Source: Alopecurus myosuroides (taxonomy: Eukaryota > Streptophyta > Magnoliopsida > Poales > Poaceae). From it: a DNA stretch of 64,000 bases. Under the pieces are notes generated by a model. The model saw only the letters and a list, made by a program, of their open reading frames with translations, had not been told where the DNA came from and ran no database searches. This document shows positions 12,181 to 24,484 of this stretch, piece after piece (the stretch's first letter is position 1; every line of letters starts with the position of its first letter). The DNA lies in assembly GCA_028641055.1 (NCBI GenBank), contig CM054061.1, positions 62,967,904 through 63,031,903 on the forward strand, in the 5' to 3' direction. A program made the translations under genes and the position numbers.

Positions 12181-15100
12181 TGTAGATGCCCCAAACCGAA
12201 TGGTCCAGAACCCCTCATACGCATACATTCACGATCCCAAGAATTTCAATCGTGAACAACATACGAAGTTCGTACATAGATACATTATCCATTACACGAA
12301 TAAAATAGTCTTACAAGCCAATGGTCACATGACCAAGTCTTAACAACTGTCACGCAGAACAGCCAAATGTCTCACAACACACAGCGGAAAATAAAGATAA
12401 CGTAGATAGCCCATGTCACGCCTTCACCAACAGGCTGCTGACCGGGAGCCGGCCTAGTTCGCATAGTCGTTGGAAAAGTACTCCTCCTCATACTCCTCCT
12501 CAGGTGGCATCTCCTCAAAGTCTGGCCAAGTAAATAGCCAGGGGCGAAACCAATATGAGTACATTGGAATGTACTCTGCAAGACATCCTTTGTACATTTA
12601 CAAAATGCAATATGCTTATATGGTGGATATGTAGGCTATAATTAGGGGTCACTACCCATGGTGTGTATCTAAGATAACATCATGATTGCTTTATTATATC
12701 TGTAACTTTGTTGAATAAGATACTTCAGAAGAAAATAACATAATTTTTCTTTCTCTTGTAGATATTGCATATCTAAGAGGTTTGATAAAACTGGTTTTAT
12801 AAAGCAGTTTTCTCTTTGCAAAACTTCTCGGAAAACATTTCCAGATCCTTCATCGGTACCATCCTGGTACAAGTCCTTTCTTCAAAAACAACTTTTTTTG
12901 AAAACTTGACACAATTCTAGCTACATAGCCTTTCAACTGCCCATATCCGAGGGCTCGACTATTTTGAATAGTTTCACTCTTCAGATGTGTACACATTCCA
13001 CTAAATCCAATCATCTGCCATGAACTACCCATGGATCGACACAACGATATGCAAGCACCAGAAGAATGATCCTACTGTCCACTCTGAACAAGCTAGTACA
13101 TGGCTATCCCTTCAATTAGGTTTATTCCCCTGTCACCATGTCACACATCGCCACAGCAGGGGACCCAATTTTCGCATCCGGGGGGTAACTTAATCCCTCA
13201 CTTTGTATGTCCCATTACTCCCTCCTTGCGACATTTCGGTTCATAGTATCATCCTCTCTATAGATTTTTGGGACAGAACACACACTAACAAGAACACACA
13301 TCTAGATAGGCCCCGTACCCATGTTGGGGTAGAGTGGCAGTACTTCTTGGTTGTCCAGCGAAGACTAGGTTATGTGTCTTGTGTAAACCATTTGAAAACA
13401 ACTCTTTAGCTCCTCCGGTGAACAAGGTCCCGCCTTTTCACCGTGGACTTTTCATAACTCATTTTGTTTGCAAAAGCACATTTTAAAAGTGTCCACTTAG
13501 GGAATCAAGATTATTATCTTAGGCGGTATTTATATACCTTATAGTGGCTAAGGGCTTGGTAACACCAATTTTACTAATAGCAAAGTGATAGTATACTATA
13601 TAATATTTAATAGTAATAATGATAGTCACTCAGTAAAACAGTTTTGGTAATCAAGTTTTTTTGTAAACCTTCAGAAGTAGAACATGCATGATAGATAATG
13701 ATAAGTAGTATATCATCAAGCTTTAAGGATGGCTTTCCTTGGTGGAGTTGAGGGTCTTGCTCGTGGTAGCAACAAGAGTGATAGCAATATCCTCCCGCTC
13801 CAACTACCTCTTCCTCGTTTTCTATCGTCGTAAAAAAATAAATAAAGACACACAATAAGAACTAAACTAAGCAAACATGATACTCAACCACACCATACAG
13901 CAAGAAATGCACAAAAAAAGTAACACACAAGTTCACAAAACAACACTACACAAGCATACACCCAAAATAACAATATTCATTACTATTACTACTACTACTA
14001 CTACTATGGTTGAGATATATCATTTCTCAACAACATGGGATGGAACCGGTGGGTGTTCCACTAGGATTTCCATGTCATTTAAGAGGTACTAAGCCTTTGG
14101 TCCAACTTGTGGACAACAAAACATTCACTAAGAAAAAATACAATTAGTTATTCTAGTGAGAAATAACACTATGAGTAAATAACACTAAAACTACACATGC
14201 ATCTCTAACAAAATAAAGTGCAACCTAACAGAAGTGAAAACAATGACTAACCAGTACCAAAGTGGTACTGGATCCACATAAAACATTCCTAACAACTTGG
14301 ATAAAAATCTAGCTAAGAATTTGCATCACAAGATTTAATAGAATAAAATCTAGAGAACAATACTATGCACATACTAGTTCCATATATTTCCTAAACATGC
14401 ACACACTTTCTAACATGATAGATCTATGATTAAACAACCTTTTAACACTAAGCACAACATCTAAACATGCTAGAAAACAAAATAACACTAGCAAGCAATT
14501 ATTCTAAAAATAATTCTACACATATTATTTCTAACAGAAAAGTGCAAAATCTTAGATCTGTTGCCAAAATAACTATAGAGCTCTAAAAATCATACCAAGC
14601 TAGGATAACATAGACCTAAGCATACACTAACAGATACAGTTGTACTCATATCAAAAATTATTTTTAAACAACTTCTAAAAATCTTAGAATATGCTACTGG
14701 ATATTTACCAAAGTGGATGGCGTTTCCAAATGGTAGCTCACCTTGACGTGAGGTCAAGCCCTACTGATATATCTCGTCAAGTGATACTCAAATAAGTTTA
14801 GTTTGCACTATTTGAACATTCCAACAAAAAGTTATTGCATTTTCACTCTAACAGACAGCGTGTGGCTCATGATTTTTCATTTGCAAAATAATGGTTCAAA
14901 GGCAGATCTACAAGTTGCATGCCTTCAAGATTTAGTAGATCTACTACAGAGAATTTTGGTTGATTTTATTTTTGAGTTTAGCTATTTTTAACATGATTAA
15001 AGTAACTAGCACGATTCAGTTGATTTTTTAAAAAGAAAAGAAAACATGTGCGGGCTGTTCTTCTCTCACGGGCGCACGAACTGCTAAGGCTGGGCAGCCC

Positions 15101-16822
15101 AGCTCGCATCCGCGGCGCGCAGTGCGCGTGTACCGTTTGGCGATTTGAACAAGGCCGTTGATCTCGCGATCAACGGCGCACAACCATCGCCTTCCTCACT
15201 CTCTCCCCTCTCTCTCATTTGATCGATGCACGGCCGGCGGCGAGAAGCGTGCGATTGCTCACCTAGGGGTCGTGCGAGACGGTGGCGCGGGGTCGGGGCT
15301 GTGTCATGAACTCGGGGCAGTGCAGGGGCGGTGAAGACACGGCGCGGGACGGCCTCAGTCGATGGCGCGAAGCTGCGGGTCCGCGGCGGCTCTGACGGCG
15401 TCTCCGACGATCCTACAAGCGAGGGGACACAAGTGCGAGCCAGGTGTGGTCTACGGAGGGTGGGGAGTGAGGTGGAAGCAAAAGAGATGGGCGGGGTTGC
15501 CCACGGCGTTCGCATCCCATCTGTGCTCTCCGTGGTGGCCGGCTGCGATTTCCGGCGTTCTAGGCTCACAGCGAGCCCAGGGTGTTCGCGCTCGTGGTCA
15601 GGGTGAGTGAGGGGTGGGTGGTGAGTATGGTGGCGAGGCCAGGGCGCTCCTGTGGCTTTATAGCCGCGGTGGCCACGGTGCGTGCGCACGGGTGCCCTCG
15701 GGCGACAGGGAAAGGCTCGGGGCGTGCTCTGGGGTTCCCATGCCGTGCCCCTTGGCTCTTGGGCGAGGCTAGGAGGTGAAGATGGGGGCGGTCAAGGAAA
15801 GCAACGACGAGGGGCGTGGAAAAATGGCACGGGGTGGCCACAGTGACACGCACAGTGGCGTTCTGTCAGAACGCCCCCGTGCCACTCCCCTCGTTTTCAC
15901 CTCTGTTTCCCTTCCCTTCCACTCCTCTCTGGTCAACACCACTCGAATCCAAAGCATAGAAAAGAGAGAGAGATGACTAGGCTTCTAGAAGGTTCAAGTG
16001 GCTCAGCAAAAGAGTTTTCCAAACAAAAGATATAAGCAATTGAATTTGGTGTCATTTACTGTTTTTCTGAATTTTTCAGATTCAGTTTAAAAGACTTAGT
16101 GAAATTTTCTAAGTCTTGCAACAGAGTGGATTAGGCAAAAATTATCCTGTTTTCATGAACCAAACCTAATACAAAATTTGTTTTCAGAGTGTCATTCTGT
16201 TAAGCATTATTTGTACTTTCAGAAACATCAAAAGAAAACAAATTTCAAAAACAAATGGGCCATGAAAACAATGTGGAAAAACTGCTAGTTCCTGTTTTTT
16301 CTGTTTTTCAGAAAACACAATTCTGCATTATTTTCTTAACACAAATCCATCAAGCAAATGATTGTTTCTTCAATTCAAATTTTCAAATCAAGCTCACCCC
16401 TTTGTAGTCTATATATTAGAGAACACATCCATGCCAAGAAAACACAAAATGTGATTCCCTATCATATAGATAACATGAGTGAAAAACAACTACTTGGCTT
16501 ATATTTTTTATGAAATAAGTTTCGATAGAAAACTTAAAAGAAAACAATCAATTATTCTTTTGCCATATTGTTTTCTTGGTTCAAATCAAACCAAATATTA
16601 TCATTAAGTAGAAAGCAACAATGTCACAAGAATTTGGATGAAAAGTATTGAAAACATCAGAAAAGATGATAAATGATTTTAGATCAAAGTTTGCTTGCAT
16701 TGCATAGATAACCATGGTTCATTACATAATGTTGGATTAAACAAGGGCATTAATTTTTTTTGTTGGCTCACAAAAATGGCTTCCCTCATGTGTTACAAGT
16801 GACCCAAATCTGGGGTGTGACA
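12181..16822 (-). mobile_element. Solo LTR of about 4.6 kb (gypsy-like, Sukkula-like size)
   Basis: Begins TGTAGATGCC and ends GGGTGTGACA, with the 5-bp duplication CCAGG at 12176-12180 and 16823-16827. On the minus strand it starts TGTCACACCCC, a common start of grass gypsy LTRs, so minus is the probable sense strand. It has no coding domain. A GC-rich block lies at 15080-15960 and a (TAC)n tract at 13978-14005. Length and lack of genes fit LTRs of large non-autonomous (LARD/Sukkula-type) elements; the family name is an inference. One LTR with matching flanks indicates unequal recombination between the two LTRs of a complete element. Confidence 0.85.
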
Positions 16823-17114
16823 CCAGGCCCGTTATAGGCCGTTGCTTTTCGGCTAGTCAGAGCAATTGCAGATCCTAAAAGCTCCTGGACCGGATAATTC
16901 TTCCCCATATGCGGGTCGTGCAAACGGGCCAAAAAGATCTCACATATCGGTCATCCAGAAAAAAGTATTTAGGAAACTCGGGATAAGAGCAAGCTCCAAC
17001 ACTATATTGAAGGGTATTAGAGGCAATATCGCGGACACATCTACTAAACGTGCTGCTGCAATTTCTCCCATCTGCCGCTAGGTTAAAGTCTGGCAAGTAA
17101 TTAGAGGGCGACGA

Positions 17115-17520
17115 TGTTGGGAGAGACGGAGGAGGAGCGCCTGCGCGAGATCAACATGCATGGCGCGCATCCAAGCGCAACCTTCGCATAGGGTAGGGCT
17201 CTAGGGTTCCGCTGCCGGTGGAGGAGGAGGACGACGACTTTGAGCTGCCGTCGAAGCCGCAGAGGGAGGTCATCGCCACCTTGGGGATCCATAGGAGTCC
17301 CGACAACTTCCTCCTTTACGACGTCCTACACGCATTCACGCGCACGGATGATACCGAGGACGATCTCTACATCGCCAGAATCGCCTTCGACATCGGCGCT
17401 CTAAGTGCTGCGGACTGGCTCCAGGCGGCGGCGGACGAGTACGAGCTCGCCTTGGCGCAGAACAAGGTGGTGGATCGGGAGATCCTCAGCATCGCGCGTA
17501 GAATTAGGTTTAGATTCTCT
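17115..17520 (+). pseudogene. Unrecognised coding remnant with frameshift
   Basis: An ATG at 17115 opens a short frame beginning MLGETEEERLREINMHGAH that stops at about 17190. A second frame, with GTG at 17218, encodes an acidic start (EEEDDDFELPSKPQREV) followed by an alpha-helical segment including AADWLQAAADEYELALAQ. The two frames differ by one base, and the second has a stop just upstream. This suggests one former reading frame broken by an indel, followed by a possible donor near 17506. I do not recognise the family. Confidence 0.4.
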
Positions 17521-17918
17521 ACTTGTTTGATTTCTCTGATAGTTGTAATATGGACTTGTTAAAATTTCTGGCCTGAACTTGTTTTCAAATATCAGGGTAT
17601 GCTTTAGTGTATTTGTTCAGGTATGCTTTAGTGTATTTGTTCAGTTCCATTCCGAAGAAGCTTTTTCCGGATCCCTCTAAACCGCATTTCTGGTACGCCA
17701 TTTTAGTGGATCTGCTAGAGTTGTTCTCACCGGACGAAAAAAGACTCCGGCGCTTTGGGATGCACTAAAAATAGCTCGCATATTTTTCCTCGCCACTAAA
17801 AGTCCGCCAACTTCAACTTTATGTTCCGTTTCAGGTCAAGCAGCTCCCAGCGCTCCTTCCCTTTAAAACAAAAAAATAATAATCCTAACTCTCTAGTGCA
17901 ATTTCTGTAAGAAAACAA

Positions 17919-17945
17919 TACTCCCTCCGATATAAGGAATAATTG
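17919..17945. other. Lone Stowaway-like terminus
   Basis: A TA followed by CTCCCTCCGATATAAGGAAT resembles one end of a Stowaway MITE. No matching inverted end is visible in the next 500 bp, so it is probably a truncated copy. Confidence 0.4.
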
Positions 17946-18363
17946 TCGCCAGGAAACATCCTAGCCGTGTCCTGCATCGGGCGAAGCGAGTCCGCAAATA
18001 GACATGAGTATGTGCAAGAAGTCTATGCGGTATGAATCCTGGTGCGATACCGAGCAGCGTGCAGACGAGGAAACACATCACACATGTTTGTGGGCAGGAA
18101 GTGTGGACTTGCTGGTGTTAGATTTAGACACGACGTGTGTTTGAATAGTAGTATAGGAACAACAGTCCGTGTGGGAGTGGGACTGTCGGTCCTTTATCAC
18201 ATACGCATATATGTACCCCCAAGTTAATCTTGTAAGTTGTAACCCAACCGCGCGTGACTTGTGGTAGTTGTTCAAGTCCGACGGCGCATCTGTCCATCTT
18301 TGCAAAACAACCAATCGTCGGGGTCTCTGCCTTTTGCTTCGCCTCAAGTTCTTCTCGATCGCC

Positions 18364-19440
18364 ATGTCATTCGCAGGCGCATCCTTGATCCGCGACGGCA
18401 AATCATTATGGCCTCCCGCGTCGGCCACCGACGACGCCGGCGCCGCCAGTGGGTACCACCTGCTGGTGGTCGAAGGCTACTCACGCACCAAGACTGACGT
18501 CCTCAACGGCTGTTGCATCAAGAGTCGCTCTTTTAGGGTCGGAGGGTACCTCTGGTTCCTCAAGTACTACCCCAACGGCTTCTCGTCACACTGCCAAGAA
18601 TTTATCTCCGCTTCTCTCATCCTTGCTCAGGATGTTGCAATGCCTGTACAGGCCAAGTACGAGTGTAGCTTCATAAACCAGACCGACAAACAGGAGCAAT
18701 CGCACGTTGGCGCGAGCCAAGTGTTTGACTTCCGTAAGAAATTTCGTGGTAGGTGCTACACAGAGTTTATAAGGAGGGACGTCTTCGAGAACTCAGAACA
18801 TCTTAAGGATGATAAATTCACCATCCGGTGCGACGTCGTCGTCCTGGGCAGCGCTTCTCCGCTAGTGACGGTGCCGCCTCCCGACATGCAGCAACACTTC
18901 ACGGATCTCCTGATGGCGAAGGAAGGCGCCGATGTGACCTTCGAGGTTGGCGGCGAGACGATCCATGCACACCGATGTGTCCTCGCGGCCAGGTCTATAG
19001 TTTTCAAGGTGGAGCTTTTAGGCCCAATGAAAGAGGGAACGTCGACTGCATGCCCCATACTTATAGATGACATGGATGCTCAAGTTTTCAGAAATATGCT
19101 TGCCTTCATTTATAGTGACTCGGAGCCAGAGCTGTTGGGGAAGGAAGATGATGAAGCTGTGATGTGGCAGCACCTGCTCGTTGCAGCTGATAGGTACGAT
19201 CTCAAAAGGCTGAAGCTCATGTGTGAAGATAAATTGTGCGGGTTAATCAAGCTGAACACCATGACGACCATCCTGGCTCTAGCTGAGCGCCACAGTTGTG
19301 ATGGTGTGAAGCAGGCATGCTACGATTTTTTTGCCGCTCCGGGAAATGCCAGGACTATCATGGCCACTGATGGCTTCGACCATCTGATGAGTAGCTCCCC
19401 ATGTGTTGTCAAGGAGTTGTTTGCCATGCTTGCACCTTAG
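18364..19440 (+). CDS. MATH-BTB (BPM-type) CUL3 adaptor protein
   Basis: 358-residue intronless ORF. The ATG at 18364 (MSFAGASLIRDG) is chosen because the paralogue at 20317-21411 starts the same way; the open frame extends further upstream but without an ATG. Residues about 30-158 form a MATH domain (HLLVVEGYSRTK, then RSFRVGGYLWFLKYYPNG). Residues about 180-295 form a BTB/POZ domain (KEGADVTFEVGGETIHAHRC, VLAARSIVFK, AFIYSDS). The rest is a BACK-like helical tail. Proteins of this family bind CUL3 through BTB and present MATH-bound substrates for ubiquitination. In grasses they form a large, fast-evolving clade that is often intronless and clustered. Identity to the paralogue is high but diverged. 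The pair is tail to tail with 876 bp between stops. No lesion is seen. Confidence 0.93.
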   Translation: MSFAGASLIRDGKSLWPPASATDDAGAASGYHLLVVEGYSRTKTDVLNGCCIKSRSFRVGGYLWFLKYYPNGFSSHCQEFISASLILAQDVAMPVQAKYECSFINQTDKQEQSHVGASQVFDFRKKFRGRCYTEFIRRDVFENSEHLKDDKFTIRCDVVVLGSASPLVTVPPPDMQQHFTDLLMAKEGADVTFEVGGETIHAHRCVLAARSIVFKVELLGPMKEGTSTACPILIDDMDAQVFRNMLAFIYSDSEPELLGKEDDEAVMWQHLLVAADRYDLKRLKLMCEDKLCGLIKLNTMTTILALAERHSCDGVKQACYDFFAAPGNARTIMATDGFDHLMSSSPCVVKELFAMLAP

Positions 19441-20316
19441 TGTTCACGACTTTTAGATTTTCCTTGTTCTCTACATATTATTTTAGGTTTTCTACGAGTT
19501 AACATTGGGTTTAAGAGGACACCCAGCAAAAAAAAGGACATTAGGTTTATGATTTTACTAAATCACATATGTGGACCTGCATACAATCTAATTCTTATTA
19601 TTATTTATTTTTAGGCATTTTCTATGGGTTTATATAATTTGTAGAACTATCAACTATTTTTGGTAAACATGAAATTTAATATAAATTTGTTTTAGGGCTT
19701 GGACCCAGTGGCTTTGCCCCAATTCGGATCACCACGACCAGCTTAGGATATACCTTAACCTTGGGTCTGATCCGGCCTGTTCCGTTTCATTTCGCCGAAA
19801 TGTGTGATGAACCGGACATCACACACGGTTGTGGCATTTGCTGACGGCCTCAAATTTTCCCAATGGTGAACTTAAAAGGATGATTTATCGTTGTTCGAAT
19901 GTTGAAAGGAAATTGGCATCGATCCAATTTGCAGTGCGGGAAAAATTTACACAATGTATTGGAGGAAGATATAACACCAGTTCCACGAGCAATGCAACAA
20001 ATTAGTGGGTGTCATGATCAACTTGTCGCAAGGCCAAAAATCATGGGTGAAAGCAGATAACTAATATTTATATCCGTTTTCATATACTTCTATATATTGG
20101 TTAACAATGGTCAAGCTGCTAACTATGGGATTCCAATATATTTTTTCAGGTGCCCAAAGCTTTTATGCTCTATGATAATAATTTAAAAAATAAACATCAG
20201 GAGATGCATCCGATGTCACGGGGATACTCAAAAAACATGACCAGAGGAATAAGATTCAATAAAATCACAAAGCCAGCATTAGTCGGTAGAGAACTGAAAT
20301 CTGTAAGTCGCGAACA
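19441..20316. other. Spacer between convergent MATH-BTB genes
   Basis: Contains the 3' ends of both flanking genes. No additional ORF, LTR end or MITE is visible; 19690-19870 is a G/C-richer patch of unknown origin. Confidence 0.4.
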
Positions 20317-21411
20317 CTAAGTTATAAGCATGGTGATAAACTCCTTCATAAGAGAAGGGTAGCTGCTGGCCAGATGATCGAAGCCATCAGTGGCAACGAC
20401 AGCTTTTAGGTTTGCCGAAACGCCAAGAAAATCATAGCATGCCTTCTTCAGCCCGCCACAACTGAGGCGCTCTGCTAGAGCCAGCATGGCTGTCGTGGTG
20501 GTCACGTCGATGAACCCGCACAGCTTATCTTCAAACATGAGCTTCAGCCGCTGCAGATCATACCTATCTGCCGCAGCAAGAAGCTGCTGCCACATGCCAT
20601 CTTCATTATCTTCCTTCCCCAGATCTGGCTCTGAATCACTGTAAATGAACGTAAGCATTGCCCTGAAAGCTTGAGCATCCATGTCCTCTATATTTATGAC
20701 GCCGTCAGTCGCCATGCTCCACTCCTTCACCGGGCCGAAAAGCTTGTCCTTGAAAACTCTAGAACGGGCCGCGAGGACGCACCGGTGAGCAGGAAACGTG
20801 TGACCGCCAACATGGAAGGTCACGTCGGCGCCTTCCTTGGTGATCAGTAGGTCGGCGAAGTGCCGCTGCATGTCGGGCGGCGGCACCGTCACGAACGGTG
20901 AAGCGCTGCTGCCCGTGGCATCGACGTCGTCCTCGACAATGATGTCACACCGGATGGTGAATTTATCATCCTTGAGATGTGGTGAATTCTCGAAGGCATC
21001 CCTCCTAATAAACTCGGCGCTGCACTTACCACAAGTTTTCCTAGGGAACTCGCATACTTGGGTGGCACGAATGTCTGATGGCTCCTGCTTGTCAGCCTGG
21101 TCGGTGAAACTAAACATGTACTTGGCCTTTACGGGCGTTGCAACATCCTGACCGAGGAGGAGAGCAGCGGAGATAAATTCGGCGTAGCCTGACGAGTAGC
21201 CGTTGGGGTAGCACCGGAGAGACCAGAGGTAGCCTCCGACTCTAAAAGAGCGAGACTCGATGAATTTGCCGTTGAGGACGTTGGCCTTGGCGCCCGAGTA
21301 GCCTTCCACCACCAGCAAGTGGTACCCGCTGGCGGCGCCGGCGTCGTTGATGGCCGACGCGGATGGGCGTAGTTTCCCGTCGCGTATCAGGGATACGCCT
21401 GCAAAAGACAT
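20317..21411 (-). CDS. MATH-BTB (BPM-type) CUL3 adaptor protein, paralogue
   Basis: 364-residue intronless ORF, start ATG at 21411 (MSFAGVSLIRDGKLRPSAS). An upstream in-frame ATG at 21501 would add 30 residues not present in the paralogue and is less likely. MATH is at about 28-158 (YHLLVVEGYSGAK, SFRVGGYLWSLRCYPNG) and BTB at about 187-300 (KEGADVTFHVGGHTFPAHRC, VLAARSRVFKDKLFG, LTFIYSDSEPDL), followed by a BACK-like tail. Compared with the plus-strand neighbour it has a 6-7 residue acidic insertion (EDDVDATGS) between MATH and BTB. The role is CUL3-dependent substrate recognition by family. The inverted arrangement suggests an inverted duplication. No frameshift is seen. Confidence 0.93.
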   Translation of the reverse strand: MSFAGVSLIRDGKLRPSASAINDAGAASGYHLLVVEGYSGAKANVLNGKFIESRSFRVGGYLWSLRCYPNGYSSGYAEFISAALLLGQDVATPVKAKYMFSFTDQADKQEPSDIRATQVCEFPRKTCGKCSAEFIRRDAFENSPHLKDDKFTIRCDIIVEDDVDATGSSASPFVTVPPPDMQRHFADLLITKEGADVTFHVGGHTFPAHRCVLAARSRVFKDKLFGPVKEWSMATDGVINIEDMDAQAFRAMLTFIYSDSEPDLGKEDNEDGMWQQLLAAADRYDLQRLKLMFEDKLCGFIDVTTTTAMLALAERLSCGGLKKACYDFLGVSANLKAVVATDGFDHLASSYPSLMKEFITMLIT

Positions 21412-24400
21412 GGCACGATGTACAGATCGATCGATCTGACATCCATCTCTCTCAAGCCACGTGCATAAAGGTCGAATAGGACCTTCCGCGTCTATCTTCA
21501 AGGTCGCCTATCGATTCCATGACGCTGCCGCCCTTTTCCCGACCGTCTCCACGGCCCTAGCTCGTTGTACGTCCTTGAGCTGCTTGCCCATCCCTGGAAC
21601 GCCCGACGCCGTCCACAACTTCGGCCGCTACCCTGTCCGTCGCCTCCCAAGGCCGACCGCCTGCTGTTGTCTCCCGAGGACGCCCCGGCCGCCTTTTTCC
21701 GCCGCTGCCCCGTTCACCTTCGTCACGGGCCGCAGCCGCTCCGGCTACCTCCGTCCTGGGTCATCGCCGCACCGGCCACCTCCGTCCCAAAGTCCCTCCG
21801 CCCGAGTCATAGAAGTAACTTTCTTCAAGACAACAAAGTCCTACTGGTTCGATAAGGGAAATTTACACTAGACTAAATCATACCTTCCGTTTGGGGTCTC
21901 CCAACGAGCGTGTGATCACGTCAACTCTTCCGCTAGATCAAAGTTTACTTTGGGTACCTTATTCTGTCTCTACCATTATTTTTGTTTCACCGTTTTTCTT
22001 CATGTGATTTTTCACTGTTTTTGTAAGACTAAAGTACCTCGGTGGTTTCTATCAATTTTTGCTTCATGAATTTTCAGAGAACATAAGGAGATATTCAAGC
22101 AAGGTTTTTGCTTTCATGGGGTTGTGGGGATGTGAATGCAGCTACCAGAACAACATGTATAGGTTCCAGCACATGAGAAATACACGGATGTTTAGATTTC
22201 TCACTAACTTGCATGGATCGTGGCTGAGAAGGCATATTCTGGTTAGAGCAGCTAACCCAGATTTTTGTATGTGTTCTTTACCATCATCCCATGATATTTC
22301 TTCCCTATCCCCAACTCTTTTTTTCTGTTCTTGATCTCTTTTCTGTGTCTTTTGCCGATGAGCTATCTCACCTGCCACCGCCGGTGGCGTGTATCTTTGG
22401 TACCGGACTTGTACATAATTAAAACCCCACAACACACGTGCTTGCTACCCGCCAGAACAAGAAATCAGAGGAAAAATGCACAGTTTGGGCTTTTGTTTGG
22501 TCGGGCCGACACACCAGCACAAAACCATATCCAAATTACGGAAAAGCAAATCAGATGAAAACCCGCGCGTGACTAGCTAGTAGCTACTCACCTGCATGAA
22601 GTGGCTGGCGAGGTTCACACATAAACCCCATCTCCCAATCCCCCGAGCAATAGCATCTATCCAAGCGCGAGACGACTGAACCTAGAGCATAAATAACATA
22701 CCCAAAATGACTGGCGGCAATGGTTGCTTCCAGCCGACCGGTCTTTGCCGTCTGTGTGCGCGCTCGTGGCAGAATTGCCGGTGAACCCTCCGCCAACACT
22801 CTCCGTCTCAGCCGGGAATGGGGAAATGACACAGCGGCTCAACAACCAACATGGAAAAAAAAAATGAAAAAGTAAAATAGAACCCACAGCCTAGGCGTTG
22901 AGAACCAAACAGTCCGACCACAGAAAATAAAAGGCCCGGTCCATTCCACGACAAACTCGTACATGCCTTGTGTGATGTGCGCGCCGCGAACAATTTACGG
23001 CAAAAAAAAGTGACTGGCGTCGAATTTTAAAATCAGCTAACTTGCCACAGGTAATGCCAGAATAGGCTTGCTCTCCGCTATATTAATATAGCAACCGCAC
23101 GATACAAACAACTGGAATGCTGAGGCAGCAGCGTAATCATGCCCAAAAGATAAGAAGAGAGAAAGAAAAAAAGAACCAAATGCCAACGACAGCAGATCGA
23201 ACAACCAGGAATGAAACGTGCCCACCGAAGTTTTCCACCGCGCTCCCGGCATAACAAGCAACCCCTTCAGTAAGGAAAGCGACGACGACGACGCTGTTGC
23301 CCGGATCAAGCCTAGGGTTTCCCTCGGTACGCAAAGGGGAGTAGGGAAGGGGTGCACCGACGCCCTTTAGAAAGGACTGGCGATACCCGCAGGTGTCACC
23401 GCGTCAGCGCCGGACAAGCCGGAAGGGATTTCTCCCAAGCCCCAACCACTCCCCGGGACGATCCACAACGGTCTCTCCAACTTTGCCGCCCACCACGGTC
23501 CTGGCACCATCCCATGTCGTCTCACTGAGGTCACCGCCTCGAGGCCTAGAGGATGGAAAACGAGCAAACGGTAGATTCGGGGTCAGCAGCACCACAGCCG
23601 CGCGGGAGGGACCACCTCCACTGCCTTCGCGGTAGCCAATCGGACGTGGCAGCAGGGTCATACCAGGCCCTCTGGCCCGGCCGGGCCCAAACAGGCCCGC
23701 AAAGCCCCCGCCGTCACGCTGCAGCAGGACGGCTGGCAGCGCTGCTCCGCCCCAGATCCACCGTAACCTCATCTCCGCCTCTAGGGAGCACCGCCGTCGT
23801 ACGGGGGCTAGCCAGGCCACCCCAACCCAGATCGGGGCTGACCGGGCCGCCCGCCGCCCGTCACACACCGCGCAGCCCGCTGCCAACGGCAACGCCGTCG
23901 AGTAGACAGCCTCCGGGCTCCATGATCCCGACCGCCGAAAGACGAGCCACACCGTCGCCGTCCGCGCTCGCCCTGGCTGAGACGCCTGCGCGGGGAGAAG
24001 AAGGGGCCGCCGTCGCTGGCCTCGCACGGGCAACGCCCGCCGGCGACGGCGGGAGGGAAGGGAACCGAGGAGGTGGCTCGTACGAGTAAGGGGAGGAGCC
24101 CCCGGCCGCCTCGCGCGGGGAGGCGACGAGGGGGAGTCGGTTCCTTCAAAGTGTAATGAAACACAAAAAGAGTGAAATCGCCTTCCTTCAAAGTGTTTCC
24201 CAGTGAATAAAGATATATCTAGCAGTTGATATAAATGATTTAGCAGACTATATCGTAAGCACACAAGCGACCAATGGCAATCATTGGTAGATGTTTAAAT
24301 CGAAGATACATGTTTATGCTGAATGCCAATCATTGACTGATCATGCCTTTGCTAAAATAATGCTTACAGAGAAAATGAGAACCAAATCCAGACAGAGATA

Positions 24401-24484
24401 CCAAGTTCATAGCATAGACAATTTACTCCTACCGAAGATCTACGTACTTCCTATAAAGACGCTGGCAGTCTCATATCTATGGCG
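21412..24484. other. Long spacer; GC-rich block at 23280-24130, no recognised gene
   Basis: 21520-21800 and 23280-24130 are GC-rich and give long open frames on both strands (for example 23404-24264 minus) that are Pro/Arg/Ala/Gly-rich with no domain; composition explains these. 22020-22330 has a plus-strand open frame of unknown type. No LTR ends or MITEs are identified. Part of the GC-rich block could be old retroelement leader DNA. Confidence 0.35.

Noticed and set aside
13212..13230. 'attactccctccttgcgac' as a Stowaway end
   Set aside because: No flanking TA in the right place, and no inverted partner downstream; lies inside the solo LTR.
15084..15689. 201-residue minus-strand ORF and overlapping plus-strand ORFs
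   Set aside because: They lie in the GC-rich block of the solo LTR 12181-16822; no domain, and all frames are open because of base composition.
23404..24264. 286-residue minus-strand ORF
   Set aside because: Low-complexity Arg/Pro/Gly/Ser-rich, overlapped by open frames on the other strand; composition effect in GC-rich DNA.
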